64,000 bases of DNA, from the NCBI RefSeq assembly GCF_000948975.2, contig NZ_CP059735.1:2046001-2110000 (forward strand). The letters run 5' to 3'. The first letter of the stretch is position 1. The number at the start of each line of letters is the position of its first letter. This stretch comes from Thalassomonas actiniarum (lineage in GTDB: Bacteria; Pseudomonadota; Gammaproteobacteria; Enterobacterales; Alteromonadaceae). Position numbers and translations under genes: made by a program. Below the pieces are notes generated by a model. It was not told the DNA's origin and made no database searches. It saw nothing but the letters and a program-made list of their open reading frames with translations. Of this stretch, positions 47,301-56,414 are shown one piece after another.

Positions 47301-50300
47301 CTAATGAAAGTGAAGCCGGCAGCGGTGAAATGGTGATCACCTACACTACCAGCGAGCGGGTTTTTGGCACCTGCCTTGAAGGCGGAGATACCTGCCGCGA
47401 GTTAATAACCCATCAACATATTTTGTTTACCGTTGAGCCGCAAGTGCCGGTACCCGAACCGCTCCATATTAATAAACAAGTGGCAGTTCCTTTGGGCCAT
47501 AGTGCGGAAATTGATTTGACATCATGGTCTGCTGAGTATCTTGATGAACCAAGCTATACCATAGAGGCCGGGGAAGCGTTATTGTCACATGTGACTTTGG
47601 TGAAAAAAGCCGTGGATGGCCGGGAATACCAACTTGCTTTGAATCTGCAAAGTCGCTCTGAAGAAGAAAGCAACCCTGAGCAAAATAACAACGGCGAGAT
47701 CATCGTAAAACTGGTGCGTGCGGTGAATCAAGGCAAGGTATGTCTTGACGGCACCAATAGCTGCTATGTTCAGGAAGTCTATGTGCATGTGCAATTTACG
47801 GTAGAGGCATTAATACCGACACCTGAGCCGATACACCAATATAAAACCGTTACCCTGGCCCCGGGAGAAGTGAAAACAGTAAGAACCTCGCTGGAAGACT
47901 TTATTGCGACCCCCACGCATACCTTTAACAGCGGTGAAAGCTTACTGACTGCGGTTACCAGAAGTGCGAGTGGCCGGGCATATGTTTACGAACTGACCGC
48001 CAGCGATAGCGATGCGGGGAGCGGCGAGATGGTGATTGCCTATATTGGCAGGTTAAGCAATGTTTTCGGTACTTGCGCCGAAGGTGGCGACAGCTGTCGG
48101 GAACAGGTGATATACCGCCATATATTGTTCAAGGTTGAAGAAAAGGTTACAACGCCTCAGCCGCAACATGTAACTCGCTATGTAACCCTGGTACCCGGCG
48201 GGGAAGCCGAGGTAGATCTTTATTCTTTGTTATCAACGAACGGAGGGACGCCAAGCTATACCCTGGATACAGGGGCCGAGTTAGTTGCCGGTATCGCTCT
48301 TACAGAAGTGCCATTGGCAGACGGTACTTATCAGCAGCTTATGACACTGCAAACGGTTGCCGGGCAAACCGGCAGCGGTGAGGTCACGGTGAAGCTCAAT
48401 CGGGAAGTCAACCGGGGCAAAGTATGTGTCGAGGGAAATAGCTGTTATAACCAGGAGATTTTAGTACATGTGCAGTTTACTGTCGCTCCTTTGTTGCCTG
48501 TGCCCGAACCCGTGCATGAATATAAAGAAAAAACCTTTGACGCCGGGGAGAGCAAACAACTGGTGATCCACACCGGTAATCACCAAGCCGGAGTCGGTTT
48601 TAAATTTAACTCGGGGCATGAATTGTTCAGCGCAGTTAACGGTGAGCTGGATAACAATGTTTACCGTCTGAACATGACGGCAAGTGATACCTTGTCAGGC
48701 AGCGGTGAGGTGGTGGTTACCTACACCAAAAAGCTATTCGTGATCGGTGAATGTGAGCTGGGCGGCGATACTTGCCGCGAGCAAGTGAATCACCTGCATA
48801 TTAACTTTACCGTTGAAGACAAGGAGCCCACGCCAGAGCCCATGCATGTTAACCGCCGGGTGACCCTGGATGCCGGTGCATCGGCCTCTTATGTGTATTT
48901 GCCAAAACCTTATATTGAAGAGCCGGTTTATAGCATTACTGAGGGAGCTGGCCTATTGTCGGCGGTGGCGATTACCAAAACGGCAGAAAACGGCGATCAC
49001 TACGAGCCTGAAATTTCCCTGCAAAGCCTGCCCGGTCAGCAAGGCCGTGGGGAAATAACGATTGAGCTGGTGCATAGGGTAAATCAGAACAAAGTGTGTG
49101 TTGACGGCGGCGACAGCTGCCAGCGCCAGGTAGTTTATCTGCATTTGCAATTTGAGGTTGAAGCGTTAACCCCCGATCCCGAGCCGATACACCTTTATAA
49201 AGAATTTCAGTTAAACCACGGTGAAACAAAGACCTTTAATACTGATATTGGCGATTACCTGACAGAGCCGGTGTACAGTTTCAGCAGTGGCGAGACGTTG
49301 ATTCAGTCGGTTACCGAAGAGAAAAAGCTCAATTATAGCTTGTTCACCCTTATGCCAGCAGGTGATAGAAATGTCACCGGAAGCGGTGAAATGGTGTTTA
49401 CCTATACCACAGAAAAACGTGTCCGGGGGACTTGCCAAAGCGGCAGTGATAGTTGCCGCAGGCAGCTTAATTACCTACATGTGAAATTTAAGCTTGGCTA
49501 TGACACGCCAGAGCCGATACACGAGTATGCCGACCTGACCCTGATACAGCGACAGGGTTCGGTAAGAATAGGTAGCTTTGACCGGGCTTATGGCGCCGAG
49601 GTGAATATAGTTTCCGGCGGGCAGTTTTTAGATGCTGCCGCGGTAGAGTGGCGCACATCGAAATTCGCATACCTGGAGCTTGCTGCCAACAGCGCAGGTT
49701 CAGGTGAAATTGTGGTAACAGTAAAAGACAAGGCTTATGTTGCCGGCTGCGGCGATTCCTGCCCGGTGCAAACCGTGTACTGGCACCTGAATTTCAAAAC
49801 TGAAAACAATGCGGTGTCGGAGCAGCTGACTACCGATATTCAATTGACCGCCGGGGATACGTTGGCATTAACCGGGCCGATAGCCGCTTTTAGTGATGAC
49901 AAATCCTTAAGCATTGTCAGTGGTGATGCTTTGTTGCAATCGGCAGATTTACAGCTTGATACCGTGGTTGGCAACCTGAGTCAGGCACAAGTGAATATTG
50001 TTACTGAGGCAGGGCAAACAGGAACCGGCTCACTACAGATAAACCTCACCAAACCGGCAACAGGCTGCTACGGCAGTTGTTGGACACAGGAGGTTATCTG
50101 GACCATTAACTTTGCCGTATCGGATACCGCCTCCGGGGATGAACTTAAACATATCAATAAGCGTATCACGCTCGCTGCCAACAGCAGTGAAACCCTGGAC
50201 TTGGGCCGTTATGTGGAGCAAACCAGCTACCCGATAGATTTTGTTAGCGGTGCAGAGCTGCTCAACCAGGCGGAAATTCGTTTCCAGGGAAACAGTGAAG

Positions 50301-51310
50301 GCACCAATACCCGGTTGGAACTGAGGACGGAAAAGTTTGTGACCGGCAACAGCGAACTGGTGTTTCAGGTAAAAGAAACAGAGCCTGGCTGTGTGGAAGA
50401 TTGTTCGGAGCAAGCAGTAGTCTGGCACTTAAACGTAGAGGTGGTAGCAAACGATACCCCCGGTATTACCTATGTGATGACGGATATGCTCGGCTCGCCG
50501 ATGCTGACCATGGACATTGATGGCGACATTATCAAACGCACCTATTACCAGCCCTTTGGTAAAGTCACGGATGCGCCGGACAACCTGGAAAATCTTAAGG
50601 ATGAATCCGGCTATACCGGGCATATACAAGATCAGCATCTTGGGTTAACGTATATGCAGGCGCGTTACTATGATCCTGAAATTGGACGTTTTTATTCGAT
50701 AGATCCTGTGGGTTATAATCCGGACTATCCGGTGCATTCTTTTGGCCGCTATACCTATGTTAATAATAATCCTTATGGTTATACCGATCCTAATGGTGAA
50801 ACAGCGTTAGCTGTTATAGGTTTTATATCGGGTGGTATTGCCGGCGGGTATTCAGCATACTTACAAACTCGTGGTGACTTTACTATCAATGATGCTTTTA
50901 ATGTGGCTAAGTCCGCTGCCGTTGGAGCTACAATTGGTGGTTTAGCAGGGCTGACAATGGGAGCATCTGTGTCTGCATTACCTGTTACCGCTTCAAGGTT
51001 ATCAATAGGAAAAGTAATGGCGGGCACTGCCATTACTAATGCTATAAGTACAGCTGGGGGGGATGCTACCGGCCAGTATATTAGTTCAGGGAAAGTAAAT
51101 GTAACTGCATCCCTTACAGCTGGAGCCTTTTCAGTTCTTGGGGGGGCTGGAGCGGGAGCTATCAAAGCCAGTATGAATGGTACTGTCAGTTCCAGCCTTC
51201 AAATAATATCGTCGGAATTAGGTAACATACCGGGAATGGGGGCATCAGCGGCAATCCAAGACTCAGGTAGTGACCTTGTACTTGATTCACTTCCTACATT
51301 TGAATGGTAA
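44303..51310 (+). CDS. Giant repeat protein carrying the RHS core and tail (split RHS, part 2)
   Basis: 2335 residues; AGGGAA before ATG, signal peptide LFVVVMLLTLVSSPVLA. About 18 beta-rich repeats of roughly 105-115 residues fill residues 25-2050. Two repeat types alternate; both start near PTPEPxHxxK and end near a Cys pair (CLEGGDTCRxQ, CLDGTDSCHRQ). At residue 2054 the RHS core begins (TYVMTDMLGSPMLTMDIDGD, YYQPFGK, YMQARYYDPEIGRFYSIDPV, YTYVNNNPYGYTDPNGE). A 172-residue Gly/Ala-rich hydrophobic tail follows with no known toxin domain. The last repeats (about residues 1840-2050) are degenerate. It is probably a surface or secreted partner of part 1, with a stalk and a membrane-active or unknown tail. 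Confidence 0.83.
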   Translation: MNYKNNIRQMQAAYLFVVVMLLTLVSSPVLAAEDNHRTSNLTLESGEPAQIVIRVVETGEPPGIEIASGAELLTDVTVEKVGRLSSSGFQRYLFTITPKSNVAGSGEVIFSYRNQTPSEGEFNEFYHVNFFIDGEVLYPNPEPVHVNKYLTFDSGSEGLLLLTEQAELFTEEASYTLESGDDLLSGVSIYKLAQNGESYQPQLALHSIAGQSGSGEITVKLVQLVNQGGGCLDGTDSCHRQEIYIHLSFRIEALIPTPEPEHFYKNITFNLGETKELLTRSADFLVTPGHQFTGGANLLANVSKEQDGNRFRYLLTANASEDGNGEFIVTYTQAVNPDGTCLEGGDTCRSQLVFEHFNFIVFPDAPVPEPLYLNKQLDIASGYAGSLDLDYLPVTYLQDPVYTIEAGDGLVSAVSISKKQQEGNKYQPEITVQTIAGETGAGEITIEMVEATNNGRICLGGGDACYRQPVVVHLAFNSLALVPTPQPLHTYKEIRLNQGEVKDFITKVGDYQAEPTAAFITGENLLASVVKTPDGRNYRYWLTAGESTEGTGELVVTYTIENDETGTCQDGGDTCRWQEVHQHILFSVEAETLYPTPAPYHRNKYLTLASGYQASIALSYGVETNLQEPVVVIESGEHLLAGVTITKTSEQGEVYQPVLNLQSLAGQSGKGEITVKLLYGVNQGKTCEDGGTGCHQQEVYVHLEFIVEALVPAPVPVHEHKELYFEQGEIKDIATHIGDYLVEPSVTFTGGESLVTVRREPDGRNYRYYLTATDSAAGEGEMVISYTLENEVAGTCEQGDSCREQIIYQHVLFKVEPEVLKPTPAPLHLNQRINLATGHEATFALDTLSNVYLVEPVYTLDSGADLLSDVVISKYEQDGNRYQPKVTLYANPGQTGTGELVVKMVREVNVGDKCLAGDNSCHRQEIYMHLAFSVDPLIPTPAPVHEYKEVPLNTGEIKDVITHLGDYLTEPEISFVSGEYLLTSVREEQEARRYRYYLQANESEAGSGEMVITYTTSERVFGTCLEGGDTCRELITHQHILFTVEPQVPVPEPLHINKQVAVPLGHSAEIDLTSWSAEYLDEPSYTIEAGEALLSHVTLVKKAVDGREYQLALNLQSRSEEESNPEQNNNGEIIVKLVRAVNQGKVCLDGTNSCYVQEVYVHVQFTVEALIPTPEPIHQYKTVTLAPGEVKTVRTSLEDFIATPTHTFNSGESLLTAVTRSASGRAYVYELTASDSDAGSGEMVIAYIGRLSNVFGTCAEGGDSCREQVIYRHILFKVEEKVTTPQPQHVTRYVTLVPGGEAEVDLYSLLSTNGGTPSYTLDTGAELVAGIALTEVPLADGTYQQLMTLQTVAGQTGSGEVTVKLNREVNRGKVCVEGNSCYNQEILVHVQFTVAPLLPVPEPVHEYKEKTFDAGESKQLVIHTGNHQAGVGFKFNSGHELFSAVNGELDNNVYRLNMTASDTLSGSGEVVVTYTKKLFVIGECELGGDTCREQVNHLHINFTVEDKEPTPEPMHVNRRVTLDAGASASYVYLPKPYIEEPVYSITEGAGLLSAVAITKTAENGDHYEPEISLQSLPGQQGRGEITIELVHRVNQNKVCVDGGDSCQRQVVYLHLQFEVEALTPDPEPIHLYKEFQLNHGETKTFNTDIGDYLTEPVYSFSSGETLIQSVTEEKKLNYSLFTLMPAGDRNVTGSGEMVFTYTTEKRVRGTCQSGSDSCRRQLNYLHVKFKLGYDTPEPIHEYADLTLIQRQGSVRIGSFDRAYGAEVNIVSGGQFLDAAAVEWRTSKFAYLELAANSAGSGEIVVTVKDKAYVAGCGDSCPVQTVYWHLNFKTENNAVSEQLTTDIQLTAGDTLALTGPIAAFSDDKSLSIVSGDALLQSADLQLDTVVGNLSQAQVNIVTEAGQTGTGSLQINLTKPATGCYGSCWTQEVIWTINFAVSDTASGDELKHINKRITLAANSSETLDLGRYVEQTSYPIDFVSGAELLNQAEIRFQGNSEGTNTRLELRTEKFVTGNSELVFQVKETEPGCVEDCSEQAVVWHLNVEVVANDTPGITYVMTDMLGSPMLTMDIDGDIIKRTYYQPFGKVTDAPDNLENLKDESGYTGHIQDQHLGLTYMQARYYDPEIGRFYSIDPVGYNPDYPVHSFGRYTYVNNNPYGYTDPNGETALAVIGFISGGIAGGYSAYLQTRGDFTINDAFNVAKSAAVGATIGGLAGLTMGASVSALPVTASRLSIGKVMAGTAITNAISTAGGDATGQYISSGKVNVTASLTAGAFSVLGGAGAGAIKASMNGTVSSSLQIISSELGNIPGMGASAAIQDSGSDLVLDSLPTFEW

Positions 51311-51318
51311 ATAATCTT

Positions 51319-51353
51319 AGGGAGCTAAATTTTAGTATTTCATTTAGCTCCCT
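51319..51353 (+). terminator. Hairpin after the giant gene
   Basis: AGGGAGCTAAAT (51319-51330) pairs with ATTTAGCTCCCT (51342-51353), a perfect 12-bp stem. The following bases are only moderately T-rich. It may attenuate transcription into the next gene. Confidence 0.5.
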
Positions 51354-51406
51354 TGTAGGGTATAAAAATTTATTAGCTTAATTTACGTATTAAATAAGGG
51401 ATCTAT

Positions 51407-51823
51407 ATGAAAAATACGTTGAATGAATTTGCAAATCTTGAAACCAATAAACGTGTAAATTGGCTTCGGTTTTTTATGATGGTAGTAGTGATTGTTGCTG
51501 TGGTTAAATTAGAATACCATATTGAATACTATGGAATAGATGGTTTTTTACTTATCTTGTTGATGGTAATTATATGTTGGCAATATAAGATTGAGTACAG
51601 TAAAAAATTTCACTTTGGCAAACGACATATTTTAGTAAGCGTAAAAAGAAATATGTTTGGTTTTTATTTCATCTCGATAATGGATGATATGTTGCTGGTT
51701 AGACAAGTGAGGACCAGAAAAAGCGAATTTGAGTTTATTGAAAATCGGTTGGCTTTAACAGTTCGGTTGAATTTACCTAAAGATGGCCTGCCAAATTGTG
51801 AAGTGAAAATTAGTGATGGGTAA
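51407..51823 (+). CDS. Small membrane protein, possible RHS immunity protein
   Basis: 138 residues; AAGGGA before ATG. Two membrane helices (FFMMVVVIVAVVKLEY, GFLLILLMVIICW) are followed by a soluble C-terminal part (HILVSVKRNMFGFYF, EFEFIENRLALTVRLNL). It directly follows the RHS tail and is AT-rich like many immunity genes. The role is inferred from place only. Confidence 0.5.
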   Translation: MKNTLNEFANLETNKRVNWLRFFMMVVVIVAVVKLEYHIEYYGIDGFLLILLMVIICWQYKIEYSKKFHFGKRHILVSVKRNMFGFYFISIMDDMLLVRQVRTRKSEFEFIENRLALTVRLNLPKDGLPNCEVKISDG

Positions 51824-51856
51824 GTGTTTTTTATAAGGTGATTCTGTTTTAATTCA

Positions 51857-51893
51857 TGCTCTCCTTGCTTAGTCAAATAACTTAGGGAGAGCA
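51857..51893 (+). terminator. Possible terminator hairpin
   Basis: TGCTCTCC (51857-51864) pairs with GGAGAGCA (51886-51893) across a 21-base loop. The T-run after it is poor. Confidence 0.35.
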
Positions 51894-51953
51894 CCATATT
51901 AATGCTATAACCGCATTAAAACACCAAAGTATGATCCAGAACAATAAACGCAA

Positions 51954-51972
51954 TTGATAACCATTATCATCT
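51954..51972 (+). promoter_or_regulatory. Fur box before the TonB receptor
   Basis: TTGATAACCATTATCATCT resembles the Fur consensus (GATAATGATAATCATTATC) and lies about 50 bases before the receptor start. Iron-dependent repression is expected. Confidence 0.7.
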
Positions 51973-52019
51973 TATGTAGTGTGACAGTTTCTACTCCTTA
52001 GCAATAGCAAACTTGTCTC

Positions 52020-54101
52020 ATGTTTAAGTTATCCGCAATCTCTATCGTTATCGGCAGTGCGTTAATGGCCTCTGCCAATTATGCTTTCGCCGAGGCTAAT
52101 ACCCTCTCTTCAGCCCCGGATGAATATTTCACCATTACCGCCACCCGCACCGAGCGCTACTTCATGGAAAGCCCGGTGTCTATTTCAACCATTGATGCGC
52201 AGGATATTGAGCGGGCCTCGGCTGATTCAATTGCCGATACCTTAAGGGATATTCCCGGTATTCAGGTGGCAGATGCGGCCACGGCGGGCATGAAACGGAT
52301 AACGTTACGCGGCGAAAGTTCGTTAAGGGTGGCCATTTTGGTTGATGGCCAGGAAATTACCGACCATTCCACCTATGGCGCGCCGTTATTGCTGGATACA
52401 TCAATGGTGGAACGTGTTGAAGTGATCCGCGGCACCAGCTCGGTGTTATACGGGGGCAAGGCGCTGGGCGGGGTGATTAATATTATCACCAAAAAAGGCG
52501 GCAGCGAACCGTTGCAGGTGAGTTTATCGTCGGGTTATAACTCGGCGACCCAAGGGCAGCAGTATGCGGCGAGCGTATACGGTTATGTTGACGGCTTTGA
52601 CTATCGTATTTCAGTGTCGGATAACGATCATAAAGACCGCAACACCCCTGATGGCGACCTGGAGCATTCAAGCTTTAACAACAGCAGCCATTCGCTTTAT
52701 CTGGCCAAAGAGTTTGATGATCATCGCTTTGGCATCACCTATGAGCAGTTTAACTTGGCCAGTGAAATTGCCACCGGCATGGCAAATTTCACCCTGGATA
52801 TGCCGCAAAGGGACCGCAGCAAGTTCGCGGCTTTTTATCGTTATGAGCCTGACGGCGAGCTTTTGAAAAAAATCCATCTTGATGCTTATAAGCAGCAAAT
52901 AGATCGCAACTTTGTTCAGCATATTGAAATGTCGGTGCCTGTAAGTCCTGTGATGTCTATTGATAATATTGTCGATACCGACATTGAGGAAACGCTGAAA
53001 ACCTCAGGTATCAACAGCCAGTTTGATTTTCAGTTAAACGAACAGCATTATGTCATTGTCGGCTTTCAGCTGGTTAAAGATGATTTAGACAAAGCCACCA
53101 CCAATATCACGCAAACCACCCGCAATATGCCGGGTGTTCCGGCAGTGGCCACTGTGGTTGAAAGCCTGAGCATTGAAGAGGCAAGTTTAACCACCAAGGC
53201 ACTTTATTTTCAGGATGAATGGCAGCTGTCAGATCAGCTGATAGTAACGGCAGGCGCACGGCAATATTGGGTGGATGCCGAGCTTAATGAAACCAGCAAG
53301 CCGGGGCTGTCGCCGGGTAAAAATGACGACAGCGAGTTTATCGGTTCAATTGCCGCCAATTACGGTTTTGACGAGCACAATAACATGCGTTTTGTCTTTA
53401 GCCAGGGCTATCATTATCCGACCTTGCTGCAAATTGCCACCGGTGCCACGGCTGCCGGCCGTTTTATCAACCCGAATGCCAACCTTAAGGCGGAAAGTTC
53501 AGACAATGTTGAGTTGGGTTATCGGTTATTTACCGATAACTGGTTAATCGATACCAGCTTATTTTACACCGATGCCGATGACTATATCACCAAGCAAGAC
53601 TGCGCCGATGGCATTGACGTTTGTATCAATCCGGAAAACGATCAGGTTTATGTCAATGCCGACAAGGCGAAAACAACAGGTGTCGAGCTTAGCGTCAATT
53701 ATCATGTCAGCGAGCACATAACTCCTTATGCCAATGTTACCTGGTTATCGCGTAAGGAAACTTATGGCAGCTTTACTACCAGAGACACAGGCACGCCGTC
53801 GCTTTACGGTAAACTGGGGCTGAAATATGAAAACGAAGGGGCGCTGCTGGGCGCTTATTATCTTGATGCTTTTCTTCGGGCGGCAAGCAATGCCAAACTG
53901 GTCGAAGCAAACGGCAGCAGTGAAAGTTATGACAGCTGGAAAACCGTGAACCTTGCCCTGGGAACCCGGTTTGGCGAGCAACAAAATTACCTGGTGAATA
54001 TGGAAATCAGCAATATCTTTGATTCAGAATATACTCCGGCCAAAGAGCAATTGCTTGCCCCCGGACGTTCCTTTATGCTCAGGTTCAGCACTGATTTTTA
54101 A
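52020..54101 (+). CDS. TonB-dependent outer-membrane receptor
   Basis: 693 residues with signal peptide (IVIGSALMASANYAFA). The TonB box region is EYFTITATRTER. The plug domain (about 40-160) shows TLRDIPGIQVAD, RGESSLRVAILVDGQEIT, VERVEVIRGTSSVLYGGKAL and GVINIITKKGG. A beta-barrel fills the rest and ends with the aromatic-ending strand SFMLRFSTDF. It resembles siderophore/haem receptors (CirA/HmuR type). A Fur box lies upstream, and the next gene is 10 bases away, so they form an operon. The ligand cannot be told from sequence. Confidence 0.9.
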   Translation: MFKLSAISIVIGSALMASANYAFAEANTLSSAPDEYFTITATRTERYFMESPVSISTIDAQDIERASADSIADTLRDIPGIQVADAATAGMKRITLRGESSLRVAILVDGQEITDHSTYGAPLLLDTSMVERVEVIRGTSSVLYGGKALGGVINIITKKGGSEPLQVSLSSGYNSATQGQQYAASVYGYVDGFDYRISVSDNDHKDRNTPDGDLEHSSFNNSSHSLYLAKEFDDHRFGITYEQFNLASEIATGMANFTLDMPQRDRSKFAAFYRYEPDGELLKKIHLDAYKQQIDRNFVQHIEMSVPVSPVMSIDNIVDTDIEETLKTSGINSQFDFQLNEQHYVIVGFQLVKDDLDKATTNITQTTRNMPGVPAVATVVESLSIEEASLTTKALYFQDEWQLSDQLIVTAGARQYWVDAELNETSKPGLSPGKNDDSEFIGSIAANYGFDEHNNMRFVFSQGYHYPTLLQIATGATAAGRFINPNANLKAESSDNVELGYRLFTDNWLIDTSLFYTDADDYITKQDCADGIDVCINPENDQVYVNADKAKTTGVELSVNYHVSEHITPYANVTWLSRKETYGSFTTRDTGTPSLYGKLGLKYENEGALLGAYYLDAFLRAASNAKLVEANGSSESYDSWKTVNLALGTRFGEQQNYLVNMEISNIFDSEYTPAKEQLLAPGRSFMLRFSTDF

Positions 54102-54111
54102 GGGTTGTTCC

Positions 54112-54567
54112 ATGAAAAAACTATTAGCCGTCGCTTGTCTTTTGTTGCCTTTTCTCGCTTTTTCGGGCCAGCAGGGCAAATCAGATCAGGCCTGGGCAGA
54201 AAAGGGCAGCAGAGCCATAACGGTACAAGTGAACATAGCGCAACATTTACTGCCTGAAGATGCAGATAACTGGACCCTTTATGTGTATGCCGCCCAGCCG
54301 AATACCCGGCTGCCGCTGGCTAATTTCAAAGGTAAGTTATCGCAGCTGCCTGGCGAAGTGATTCTGGATGAAAGCATGTATTTATTGCCGCATTTAACCT
54401 TAAGGCAAGCCGAGGAAGTGGTGATTGTTGCCAAGGCAAGTAAAAGTAAAAATCCGCACAAGAAAAGCGCGGAGGATGTTATAGGTTACTCCGGTGCGCT
54501 GAATTTTTCATTGGCTGACAAGCTGGAGGCGAGTGTGACTATTGACCAAAATGATGTGGCTCAATAA
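54112..54567 (+). CDS. Periplasmic protein with a CcmI C-terminal-like domain
   Basis: 151 residues from the ATG at 54112, with signal peptide (LAVACLLLPFLAFSG). The middle follows the C-terminal domain of cytochrome-c biogenesis factor CcmI: LYVYAAQPNTRLPLANFKG, QLPGEVILDESMYLLPHLTL, EEVVIVAKASKS and DVIGYSGAL. CcmI-C binds apocytochrome; a free-standing form next to a Fur-controlled TonB receptor may bind a haem peptide or assist iron uptake (inference). A strong terminator follows. Confidence 0.65.
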   Translation: MKKLLAVACLLLPFLAFSGQQGKSDQAWAEKGSRAITVQVNIAQHLLPEDADNWTLYVYAAQPNTRLPLANFKGKLSQLPGEVILDESMYLLPHLTLRQAEEVVIVAKASKSKNPHKKSAEDVIGYSGALNFSLADKLEASVTIDQNDVAQ

Positions 54568-54633
54568 GCAGGGGAAGTCTATTTTGACAAGTTGGCGTGA
54601 AAGCGCTGCTTTAAAAGTGTTTTATGATGATGC

Positions 54634-54679
54634 CCCCCATCAGGCCCTTAATTAAGGGCCTGATGGGGGAATTTTCTTT
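54634..54679 (+). terminator. Strong Rho-independent terminator
   Basis: A perfect 36-base palindrome (arms 54634-54651 and 54652-54669) with CTTAATTAAG in the centre, followed by AATTTTCTTT. It ends the TonB receptor operon. Confidence 0.9.
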
Positions 54680-54730
54680 AAGGCTTATTTCTGCGCTGTT
54701 AACGCTTTGCGCTTGGCTTGCTAAAGGTGT

Positions 54731-55165
54731 TTAGCTTTGCGCCTGGCAGGCGTTGCTTAAGCGGGTGATTAACTCGGCAATTTCAGCCTTTAATTCATCG
54801 TCACTGCCAAGCTGGGCCGCGTCATTGGCCTGGGCGGCAAATTCCAGTGCTTTGGCGGGCTCGCCAAATTCATCATGTCTTTCTGCCATCGACAAATAGA
54901 TAGTGGCGCGATGTTTATCCAGGGCATATTTTTCCGCCTTGTCCAGCGCAATTTGGTAAATGTCCAGTGCCAGATCGCCGTCGTCGGTGAAGTCGGCCAG
55001 CATTTCCCATTGCAACGGGTGGTCGTTGGCGGTTCCCTGGCTTTTCTGACAAAGTTCCTGTAGTTTTGCTACTTTGTCGGCTCTTAAGGTTTCGTTTTCT
55101 TCGGCAGAGGCCTGGGCGATGTCCTGGGCCAGTTTCAGTATTTTATCGAATAACGGGGCTTTCAT
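54731..55165 (-). CDS. TPR-like helical protein
   Basis: 144 residues; the ATG at 55165 is preferred over a TTG at 55186. The protein is all helical with alternate small/aromatic positions of tetratricopeptide type (LALDIYQIALDKAEKYAL, KHRATIYLSMAERHDEFGEP and AKALEFAAQANDAAQ). No enzymatic motif. It is likely an adaptor. It stands alone between two minus-strand genes. Confidence 0.6.
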   Translation of the reverse strand: MKAPLFDKILKLAQDIAQASAEENETLRADKVAKLQELCQKSQGTANDHPLQWEMLADFTDDGDLALDIYQIALDKAEKYALDKHRATIYLSMAERHDEFGEPAKALEFAAQANDAAQLGSDDELKAEIAELITRLSNACQAQS

Positions 55166-55362
55166 GGTCGGTACCTGTGTGGGCAAATGGCAATTGGTTT
55201 TGGCCGCCTTAAAGCGGCTTTTGCGCGCAAACGGTTTAACACCACCTGGTCGCTTGCGCCTTTATCGTTAAAGTAAAGCGCTTGCCATTTGCGGGATAAA
55301 TAAATTGCGCGCATGATAGCATGCTGGCCTGGTTACGCAAGAGATAGGCAACAGCGCAAGTG

Positions 55363-56211
55363 TCAGGCCACTTCGATGCAGCAATGTTTATAGCGCTTGC
55401 CGCTGCCGCAGGGGCAGGGATCTTTTTTTCTTATCTTGATGTCTGCTTTAATTTCGCGCACATCCTGCTGGTAAATTTCGCTCAGGGAAGCGAACAATAC
55501 CGGGTGTTTTTGTTGCAGCATCTGCGGGCGTTCAAAAAAGTACTCGCTGGTCACGGACAGAAATTCTGCCGGATTGGTGGCGCCGTATTGCCGGATGTTG
55601 CTTTTGCGCCGGGTGATCTCCTGAATTTTTTTCTCCATCAGCTCAAACCAGGGAATAGAGTATTGATGCTCCAGCAGGCGTTCGGGGTAGCCGTCGCACT
55701 TGCCGTCCATCATATCGATCAAATGGACAAATTCATGGATACCGACATTTTGTTTATCCCTGTCATTGCTAAAGCCCAAATGCAGGGCGGGCTGGCTGAG
55801 GATCATCTTGCCCGCCATAGGGCCGGTGCCGACCATGCCGGTGATGCAGGAGTCCGGCTGACCTATTTCGAAGTTTTCGTTAAAGGCATGGGGCAGGAGG
55901 TAGACGGTTTTAAGGTTCAGATAATGCCAGTCGGGAAAGGCCCACACCGGGATAATGGCGCTGGCGGCCACCAGTAATTTGTCTTGCTCGGTGACGTTTA
56001 GCTGGCCCGACTCTACTGTGGTGGTTTCTAAAAACAGCAGTGCTCTTTGTTCGAATATCACCTTGTCCTGCTCGTTTAAGCTGCGGTAAAAGCTGACTTC
56101 CTGCGCCAGAAACAGCGACCATTGGTTGCAGAAGTAGGGATTTTTCGGTGCTTGCGGTGTTTTGGGTTTAGCTAAACCGGCAAAGAAGTTTTTTATTGCG
56201 GTAAGTATCAT
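55363..56211 (-). CDS. mtfA: MtfA-like zinc peptidase (M90) with SEC-C motif
   Basis: 282 residues; ATG at 56211 (the longer frame begins with TTG). The HEXXH-type zinc site is GIHEFVHLIDMMDG at about residue 155, preceded by AASAIIPVWAFPDWHY as in MtfA, and the third ligand Glu is in EFLSVTSEYFFERP. MtfA controls the glucose PTS regulator Mlc in E. coli. The C-terminus ends with a SEC-C zinc motif (DPCPCGSGKRYKHCC), an addition that E. coli MtfA does not have. Confidence 0.87.
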   Translation of the reverse strand: MILTAIKNFFAGLAKPKTPQAPKNPYFCNQWSLFLAQEVSFYRSLNEQDKVIFEQRALLFLETTTVESGQLNVTEQDKLLVAASAIIPVWAFPDWHYLNLKTVYLLPHAFNENFEIGQPDSCITGMVGTGPMAGKMILSQPALHLGFSNDRDKQNVGIHEFVHLIDMMDGKCDGYPERLLEHQYSIPWFELMEKKIQEITRRKSNIRQYGATNPAEFLSVTSEYFFERPQMLQQKHPVLFASLSEIYQQDVREIKADIKIRKKDPCPCGSGKRYKHCCIEVA

Positions 56212-56414
56212 CAATTTATTCCGTATTAAGGGGCGTGTTTATTCTAGCAAAGTTGGCGTTGCAAATCAGGGATGAAAACAGGGTGAAATTTTTAGCGTGG
56301 GTTACCGGGGGCTGCGCTGTTGTTGAGAAAAAAGGCTGGTAAAGAGAGTCCGGGAAAAGGTTTAAGAGGGAAAAAATTTCCCTCTTGTATTATCTACGTC
56401 TAGATAAATCGCTA

